Shown here piece after piece: positions 56,237 to 64,000 of a stretch of 64,000 nt of DNA. Both the position numbers and the translations under genes were made by a program. The first letter of the stretch is position 1. Each line of letters begins with the position of its first letter. The DNA lies in the NCBI GenBank assembly GCA_029931535.1, contig JAQPZY010001423.1:1323501-1387500 (forward strand), in the 5' to 3' direction. Below the pieces are notes generated by a model. That model was not told the DNA's origin. It did no database searches and was given only the letters and a program-made list of their open reading frames with translations. The DNA is from Margaritifera margaritifera (lineage: Eukaryota; Mollusca; Bivalvia; Unionida; Margaritiferidae).

Positions 56237-56844
56237 GTAAAGCTACAAGGATACTCTGTTAAAGTTGTGCATCCTTCAGCATCTGAACAATTCTTTCAAG
56301 AAGAAAAAGGCTAATTTTGGAAATTATTTTTTATGAGCAGTAAAGTGTATTCAAGAATGTTAATTTTACATGTAAGATTTTGCCTTCTGTTTTTTTTTTT
56401 GTTAAGCCTGCCTGGTCAGAAATCGTAGATTAGTGTAATTTTAAATATTTTTAGTTTAATCTCAGTGTGAAAGTTTTTTACATTGTAGCGAAGTATAAGG
56501 TGGGCTAGTCAAAAAAAGGGGTGTCTTGTTTTTTGTGAACCCCATGTCAGTGGAAAAGCAAGACATAACTATCACTTTTATGGCAGCTGTTTTAGGGGTG
56601 ACATGCACACTTGCATTAAGGCTTTCTTGAAATATTTCATGTGAAGAATGTAAGCTTGATATGCAGGACCTGTACGAAAATAACGATACCTATATTCCAT
56701 TCATGGCCTGATGTATTACTCTAAATGTCATTACTAATGCCTACAAACTTGGAAAGGGTTTGCAGGACAGTTCTGTTCTAACACAATATTGCTACACTTG
56801 CAGTTTGTATAATCTGCATTATAATATGCATTTAAATGCATTAT

Positions 56845-57395
56845 CTATCTTTGAAGGAGAGCTAATATGAAGGTGAGAATATCTCATATTAACTGTCACA
56901 TTCTGTGGGCTTGCACACATGAATTTGTTAATTAATTAAAAAGTTGATTAGTTCTATCCACTGTTATCCATGAAGCAGATATTACCAAACTATGAAGAAG
57001 AGATCATATGAAGCTGATAGTTGTCTCGAATACAGTGTCACTCTCTATAGGCTTGCACAAAATACGTAACGTTAATTTATTATTTGATTAAAAAGTTAAT
57101 TAGTTTTTTCCACTGTTACCCATGAAATGTATATTACCTAACTATGAAGGAGTGTCCATATGAAGGTGAGAGTGGTCTTGTATTAACTGTCACCATCTGT
57201 AGGCTCGCACACAAAATATATCATGTTTATTTAATTAAAAAGTTATTTATTTTTTTCCACTGTTACCTGTGAAGCAGATATTACCTAACTATGAAGGAGA
57301 GCTTATGTGAAGGTGAGTGTGGTCTCATAGTAACTGTTTTGGTCTGTAGGCTTGCACACAAAATATGATGTTACTTTTTTCAACCGTTACTTGCG
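56845..57395. repeat. 150-bp tandem repeat, 4 units
   Basis: AACTATGAAG landmarks at 56989, 57139 and 57289 are exactly 150 bp apart. Each unit has GGCTTGCACACAAAATA, a TTAATTAAAAAGTTA stretch, CCACTGTTACC and GCAGATATTACCTAACTATG. Confidence 0.85.
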
Positions 57396-57424
57396 AATTG
57401 GATCATGAGGGATGTGGGATTGTC

Positions 57425-57427
<3 letters not shown>

Positions 57428-57468
<41 letters not shown>

Positions 57469-57469
57469 C
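57428..57469. repeat. Microsatellite (GT)n(AT)n
   Basis: A TG run passes directly into a TA run. Confidence 0.9.
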
Positions 57470-57966
57470 CAGGAAGTCTTTTTCAGCTTTCTTGAACAGT
57501 AAAAACTTAAAATTTTCCATTATACTTTTATTCACACATTGATATCAGTCTCGCCTCACGTAATTGCATGTTATTCATATGTAATGTAATTTCATTGTAT
57601 TGTACAGTGTCAAAAAGGTAAACATCTGAGATGGCCCATTGTACCTCATAATCAAAACATGAAATATCTTTTGTATTTGAGTGTAGAACAGAATCATAAC
57701 ATTTTTTTTTTTTTTTTATAGCTCGTCTGGTCATAAGGCCAAGTGAACTTATAGTATGTTTCTGCATCTGGTCTGTGTCATGCATCTTCCATTGTGAGGA
57801 AGAAATAGCTTTATTTTGAGATGTGCCAAAACTGAGTTTTGAAATTTTGAAGGTCTGCGATTATGTTTATAGCATTTCATTATAGTTTTGTTATCTCCTC
57901 ATAAACCAGGAATTTAGAGAAATACTATTCAGTGGATAACGTTACTGTATCAGCAAAAATAAAAAC

Positions 57967-58188
57967 ATACTGTATATACACTCGTATAAGCCAATACCTA
58001 CTGCAAACTGCATAGACCCATATCTGCCGGCGCATTATGCGCCGGCAGATCTGGGTCTATGCAGTTTGTAAGGACTAATCAGTAGAACAAACAACATAGA
58101 CCCTGATCTGCTGGCACATTATGCAACGGCAGATCAGGGTCAATGTTGTTTGCATTTGGATCAGTATTATACGCGAGTATATACGGTA
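57967..58188. mobile_element. Double-hairpin MITE, copy 2
   Basis: The element is 222 bp with the same order as at 393. The first hairpin is almost perfect: around the single central T at 58037 (ATATCTGCCGGCGCAT, T, ATGCGCCGGCAGATCT) the arms pair for about 32 bp with one mismatch. The second hairpin begins AACAACATAGACCCTGATC. Terminal TACTGTATATACACTCGTAT and its inverse flank it. Confidence 0.85.
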
Positions 58189-59039
58189 ATCTGCTGGGCT
58201 TCTCTGTATGCACTGCACAGTGAAATCAAACAAATTTTGATTTATGACTAGCAATGGGGATGTGTTGAAACAGTACTTTACGAATAAAAACTCCTTTAAT
58301 TTAGAATCTGAACACCTCTCCTAACTAATATGCACACACTTTTCTATTTCTAACATTATCTTACATGGGTAATGATATTACATTATTTGCTACCTGAAGG
58401 AAATGGTCTGCAGATCTAATGAATGTGTTACATTGCAGGTGAATTGAGGAGGATTAATGTGCAAAACTTCCTGGTATTGAACTAGTTGATTCTAAATATT
58501 AAAATGACCTGTTCTAGATTCTATGGAAAAAATTTTTTTTACGAAGTAGTGAATTTGAAGTGGCTTATGCCATTTAAAAATGTCAGAAATGGTATGGGAA
58601 TGCGGAAAACTAAAGATGGTATTTCACTCTTTAAAGAATCAAATATCACAGAAATAGCATAACAATCTAAATAAATACCAATAGTGTCAAGATTTTCTGT
58701 CTTTAAAAAGATAACCTTATAAGCCACTTAAAGGACCCAAAACTCCAACTTACTGGTGATTATCACTTGTGCTCTGCGTTTTGCATTTGAATCCCTCCTC
58801 CATTCTAATGTTTGATTGTTGTATACCTAGCTCAGGTTTACATTATAATCTATGCATTTGTTTACAAAATGTTTCTTTAATTTTATTATGACAAACTGTT
58901 AGATGCTTCTGAAAATTCAGTGATAATAACTATTTTGTGTTCAGCTAGGAAAATGAAATAAGAAGAAATGCATGTAGTTGATAGTTTATTATTTAATATC
59001 TGAGAATATATTGGAATGCATAAAAATGACAATCTTTAT

Positions 59040-60600
59040 GTTTGAAATGTTACACATGCTCAGTGCATATACATACATTACAAATGTTACACATGATTAG
59101 TGCATAAACATACATGACAAATGTTACACATGATTAGTGCATATACATACATTACAAATGTTACGTGTGATTAGTGCATATACATGCATTTTGAATATTA
59201 CACTTGATCAGTGCATATACATACATTACAAATATTACACATGATCATTGCATATACATGCATTACACGTATTACACATGATCAGTGCAGATACATTACA
59301 AATGTTACACATGATCAGTGCATATACATGCATTATAAATGTTACATGTGATTAATGCGTATACATGCATTGCAAATGTTACACATGATCAGTGCATATA
59401 CATGCATTACAAATGTTACACATGATCAGTGCATATACATGAATTACAAATGTTACACATGATCGGTGCATATACATGCATTATAAATGTTACATGTGAT
59501 CAGTGCATATACATACTTAACAAATGTTACATGTTATTAGTGTGTATATATATGCATTACAAATTTTGACACATGATTAGTGCATATACATGCATTACAA
59601 ATGTTACACATTTGTGCATATACATGCATTACAAATGTTACAGATGATTAGTGCATATACATGCATTACAAATGTTACAGATGATTAGTGCATATTCATG
59701 CATTACAAATGTTACACATGACCAGTGCATATACATACTTTACAAATGTTACATATGATTAGTGCATATTCATCCATTATAAATGTTACATGTCATTAGT
59801 GCATATATATGCATTACAAATGTTACACATGATCAGTGTATATACATGTATTACAAATGTTACACATGACCGGTGCATATATATGCATTATAAATGTTAC
59901 ATGTGATTAATGCTTATACATGTATTTCAAATGTTACACATGATCAGTGCATATGCATGCATTACAAATGTTACACATGATTAGTGCATATACTTGCATT
60001 ACAAATGTTACATGTGATCAATGCATATGCATGCATTACAAATGTTACACATGATCAGTGCATATGCATGCACTACAAATGTTACACATGATCAGTGCAT
60101 ATACATGCATTACAGATGTTACACATGATCAGTACATATACATGCATTACAGATGTTACACATGATCAGTGCATATATATTCATTGCAAATGTTATACAT
60201 GATCAGTGCATATACATGCACTACAAATGTTACATATGATCAGTGCATATACATGTAATACAAATGTTACACATGATCAGTGCATATATATGCACTATAA
60301 ATATTACACATGATCAGTGCATATACATGCATTACAAATGTTACATGATCATTGCATATACATGCATTACAAATGTTAAATTTGTCAGTGCATATATATG
60401 CATTACAAATGTTACACATGATCAGTGCATATACATGCATTACAAATGTTATACATGATCGGTGCATATGCATGCACTACAAATGTTACACATGATCAGT
60501 GCATATACATGCATTACAAATGTTACACATGATCAGTGCATATACATGCATTACAAATGTTACACATGATCAGTGCATATACATGCATTACAAATGTTAG
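59040..60600. repeat. 37-bp satellite, about 42 units, in RhoGAP intron 3
   Basis: The consensus unit is GATCAGTGCATATACATGCA, then TTACAAATGTTACACAT, 37 bp. Many units contain TGATCA. Units vary in GATTAG/GATCAG and in CATG/CATA. The right end, from about 60480, is most uniform (three nearly identical units before the array stops). Open frames on both strands are by-products. Confidence 0.95.
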
Positions 60601-60714
60601 TTTGACATTAACAGTATGGGTGATAAAAAGTATGTACAAAAGGTTATGAGATTTATTTGCTTGCTCAACTTTACAATACTGGTATGATGGCCTTTCATTT
60701 TTGTACAGATGATA

Positions 60715-61945
60715 CCAATCCACATCAAGTATGGCTACCATTACTAAAAATAGAAAACCTTTAACTTACTTCACAAAAACATCTCATCAGAATTGAACCA
60801 CAATTGGCAGAAAGCATCCTTGTATGAAGGCCTTTCAATTTTAAGATGATGCTGATTTGCCATCAAATATGGCTGCCATTACTAACAATTTTAAATGACT
60901 CCTTCCAAGAAACCACTCAACAAAACCTGACAAAGTTTGACAGAAAGTATTCCGGCATGAAAGCCTTTCAAGTTTGTTCAGATAATGCAGATATACTGTA
61001 AAACATGGCTGCCATTTCTGGAAAATAGATATACTTTTTTAAAAGCTTCTTCTCAAAAGCTGTTCATCAGAATTTGATTAATTTGACAGAAAATATCCTG
61101 GAAGGCCTCTCTAGTTTGTACAAAATGATGCTTATGTGCCATCAAATATGGCTGCCATTACTAAAATCATCTTTTGACCAACTTCTTCTCAAAAACCATT
61201 CAACAGAATTTGACCAAAGTTTGACAGATGGTATCCTGGCACGAAGGCTCAAGTTTGTACAGATGATGCCAATGCACAATCCAATATGGCAGTCATTAGT
61301 ACAATGAGAAAAAACAAATTGTATCTTTAAGCATTATGTCATAAGGGCCTGTCAGTTTTATGCAGATAATGCTTATCTGCCATACAGTACAGCTCACATT
61401 ATTAAAAAATAGAAAGACCTTTAAATAACTTCCTCCAAAACTGTCCAATATGATTTGACCAAATTTGACATAAAGCATCATGTCATATGAAAGCCTTTTA
61501 AATTTTATACAAATGATTTGATTCTCTATTCAATATGGCTAGCATTACTAAAAACAGGAAGACATTTAGATGACTTCCTCTCAAAAACTACTTAGCAGAA
61601 TTTGATAAAATTGTACAGGATGCTTTCTTGTATGAAGGCTTTTAAAATTAGTACAAATGATGCCAATCTGCAGTTCAATATGGCTGCTATTACTAAAAAA
61701 TGGAATAACCTTAAATTACTTTTCAAAAACCATTCAACAGGAGTTTAACTAAATTGGATAGAAAGCATCCTGGTTTGGAGGCCCTTTAATATTATACAAA
61801 TGATACTGATTAAATATGGCTGATGATAGTAATAATTGGAAATTCAGGCAACTTTTTTCGTAACCAATTGACAGAATTTGAAGAAATTTTGACAGAAAAC
61901 ATCTTCCTAACCCAGATTTCTTGGCCAATCGCTCTTGCATTTGAC
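60715..61945. repeat. 140-150-bp satellite with ATATGGCTGCCATTACTA, array 3
   Basis: Units contain ATATGGCTGCCATTACTAAA, a CTTCTCAAAAAC and AACAGAATTTGA section, GACAGAAAGCATCCTGG and TGAAGGCCTTTCAA, then TGTACAGATGATGCC. About eight to nine diverged units are present. The body differs from arrays 1 and 2, but the ATATGGC core is shared. Confidence 0.8.
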
Positions 61946-63713
61946 TTTTAGGCAGATGTCAAGCATATGAGTGATCTCAGGCTTGGGACTCTTGTTAGGT
62001 ACCATAATTCAAGTAATTTTTCATACCATTTATTTTGATTCATAAAAATAATTTTTTTTTTTGGTGCTTCCATTTTTCGTGCATGGAAGTTTGTTTTACT
62101 ACTGAATTTTTTTTCATCATACAATTGAAGTCAAAGATGGGAAGATTGACATGTTTGAGCATTAAAGTATACGTACAAATATTGGACAAAAACAGCAGAA
62201 ATAAAGCAGATGTTTACTGAAAATCTGTTCTCTACATTACTTATTTATTACCTGAAATTTTTACGCATATTTATTTTAGGAGTTTGTCTTGAAGACCAGT
62301 GTGTAAAAAAAGGTACTTGCTATTTTCAGTAGAATATATATTAAGCTGAAATTACTACATGAACTTTGGCCTTTTTGTATGTCTAAATTACCAGGTATAG
62401 ATCTTTGGAATCATATTAAAATAAAACAATGCAATATTCATAGAGGGTTATTTGAAAGAAGTGTTGACAAATATTTACAGCAGTTTATGTATTCCATTTT
62501 GCAAATCCTATTGCAAATCATAATGAAATAGTCCTCATTATCATAAGCAAGTCATGTCTATTTTTTTCTTCACGACTGTATCATGATTCTGTGTATATGA
62601 GCTTTGAATTATAGAAATCAAAGCCACTTGTAAGTGAAGACAATTAGGGGAACAATCTTGACCTAATGAACTTGCTTGTATGTTCATTTGACATGATTTG
62701 TAAGTACAAATACATAAAGCTGGTGTGAATTCACATTGACAACAGTTCACAGCTGTGGTGTCAAGATTCTAGTTTTAAATAACTTTGGTGTTCAAATTAT
62801 TAAATCAATTCTCTATAGAGGGCTCCCCATCTATCCCACCCTTTTTGCTATATCTGACTCTTGAGACAGTTAACACCATTCAGTATTTTTTTTCATTTAA
62901 TGATGTGTGTATGTTGGTATATATGGTACAGTGTACAGGTGTATGCCAGATGCTAATTTTGTAAGTTTCATAACCAGTGACACCTTTGTACTCACTGGCG
63001 GAAGTGTCTAATCTATGCTTGGCTTGAGCACAGATGAGACCCAGTGCTGCCTAGCTAGAGAAAGTATAAATACACTTAATGATTTAGGGTATTCTTTATG
63101 GGCAGTGTACACATTCCACTTGAAGAGGACACAACACAGCATGCTAATTGACTTAATTTTATTGCAAATATGATCCTTTGGATTTAAACTGGATGGAGTA
63201 CATATGGATATAAATATTGAGAATATTTAAATCTTAAATATATATCTTTGAAACTGAAACAGTACATTCACTCATTTGGATGTAAGTCCTATCAGGGCAT
63301 ACTTATTTTGATCACAAGGTTTAAGAATAGAGGTGTGTTGATGGGATACCTATATCAGTATCATGCAGTACTCATATGTAAGCAAATTAAAACAACATAT
63401 TGTAATAGTGCATGATGTTTTTAGTGTGTTTATGTCGGATGAATCAGATATTGATGATCATGTAAATATTTTTAAGTCTTACATGTCAGACCCTTTGTTT
63501 TTTTTTTTATATGATCACGTCCCAAAAATGTAAATTAATTGTTTACACATTATTTTTCGTATTTTGGAACAACAACAACAACAAAATTTGTGTGCAAAAG
63601 GAAATATGTATACAATATTTTTGCAGTTTTTGGTTATTCTTTGGTACTCTTTAATTCCATCTGTGTTCCAAGCACTCATTACTTGTTACACTTCCTTTTT
63701 TTTTTCCCACTAG
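61946..63713. other. Distal intron 3, no further feature seen
   Basis: AT-rich sequence without a recognised repeat. A polypyrimidine tract (CTTCCTTTTTTTTTTCCCAC) leads into exon 4. Confidence 0.45.
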
Positions 63714-63823
63714 AAATTCCTGTTGACAATTCCTGGGGGTGTTTTTGGTGAAGATGGAGAGGAACAATTGCTGCAAGTGCTGTCTATTGGGCACAAAATG
63801 GAGCAATATGATGCTATTAGGGA
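63714..63823 (+). CDS. RhoGAP-domain protein, coding exon 4 (gene continues past the window)
   Basis: A 110-bp exon between CCCACTAG and donor GTAAGT encodes KFLLTIPGGVFGEDGEEQLL, then QVLSIGHKMEQYDAIR and two bases of the next codon. It starts in phase 0, so VVK of exon 3 joins KFLLTIP. This matches the L-K-x-F-L-R-x-[IL]-P segment of RhoGAP domains, with the conserved Lys of that helix. The PGGVFGEDGEE loop is longer than the PEPL of typical RhoGAPs. The rest of the domain and any C-terminal domains lie beyond 64000. Confidence 0.85.
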
Positions 63824-64000
63824 GTAAGTAATAATTGAATTACAAGGTTATTCATTTTATGACAAATCTACAAATTATAGCAGCTTAAACAACACAGTCT
63901 CAGAGGCTTAGACCCAGTTAGAGATGGTCTTAATCTTTGAGAAAACCCAGAGAAAGTGGAAGAAACTATTGACCTTGGGTAGCGACCACATGCCCCTGCA

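Larger units (their letters stand above)
56237..63713. other. Intron 3 of the RhoGAP gene
   Basis: About 7.5 kb, mostly repeats: a 150-bp tandem array (56845-57395), TG/TA microsatellite, a leader-like segment near 57717, a double-hairpin MITE, the 37-bp satellite (59040-60600) and the 140-150-bp satellite (60715-61945). The remaining 58189-59040 and 61946-63713 are AT-rich without recognisable features. Confidence 0.6.

Noticed and set aside
60243..60741. Small proteins with repeated MHYKCYMI or ICNAYICTD peptides
   Set aside because: They are by-products of the 37-bp satellite.
1..64000. A bacterial-style defence or biosynthetic system
   Set aside because: There are no compact gene clusters. 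The coding signal is one spliced host gene plus transposon proteins.

Overview
The window is nuclear DNA of an invertebrate animal. It is AT-rich, with spliced exons carrying GT/AG borders, tRNA-derived SINEs, and many families of transposons and tandem repeats. The mixture suggests a bivalve mollusc: DIRS-type tyrosine-recombinase retroelements, a non-LTR element of a type I associate with marine invertebrates, and arrays built on 'AATATGGCTGCCA'-like units behind a conserved leader. The species cannot be named from the sequence, and the bivalve assignment rests on remembered repeat types.

Only one ordinary host gene is well supported. It is a RhoGAP-domain protein on the + strand at the right end. 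Four exons (51801-52016, 52499-52562, 56075-56236, 63714-63823) join in compatible phases and encode the N-terminal half of a RhoGAP domain, including the arginine finger. The gene runs off the right edge. Its introns hold a MITE, a SINE, a partial copy of its own third exon, a 150-bp repeat, a hairpin MITE, a 1.5-kb 37-bp satellite and a second satellite.

Region by region: 1-12 kb is non-coding, with minisatellites, a double-hairpin MITE and a long-inverted-repeat element. At 13.07-14.70 kb (- strand) lies a nearly intact 525-codon ORF of an uncharacterised, probably DDE-transposase-like family. 14.7-20.4 kb has several minisatellites, a hAT remnant and a TTAA-flanked MITE. 21.2-24.3 kb is a decayed DIRS element (copy A). 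24.5-25.8 kb is a pogo/Tigger-like fossil sitting inside a tandem repeat. 25.8-33.5 kb is almost entirely tandem arrays, two more MITE copies and a SINE. 34.6-37.0 kb is a piggyBac fossil with both ends visible. 37.06-41.57 kb is DIRS copy B, split in its RNase H region by a 1.1-kb DNA transposon. 41.7-42.5 kb has two more MITEs. 42.7-46.56 kb is a near full-length but dead LINE. 47.7-49.9 kb is DIRS copy C, CpG-rich and apparently the youngest copy.

I found no operon, defence locus or CRISPR. Little in the window works together. What stands out is a dense, layered transposon record in which precise insertion sites, nested order and catalytic-residue losses can be read. The uncharacterised DDE-like ORF, the double-hairpin MITE family, the satellites carrying YY1-like motifs and the partly duplicated RhoGAP exon are the best candidates for a second look.
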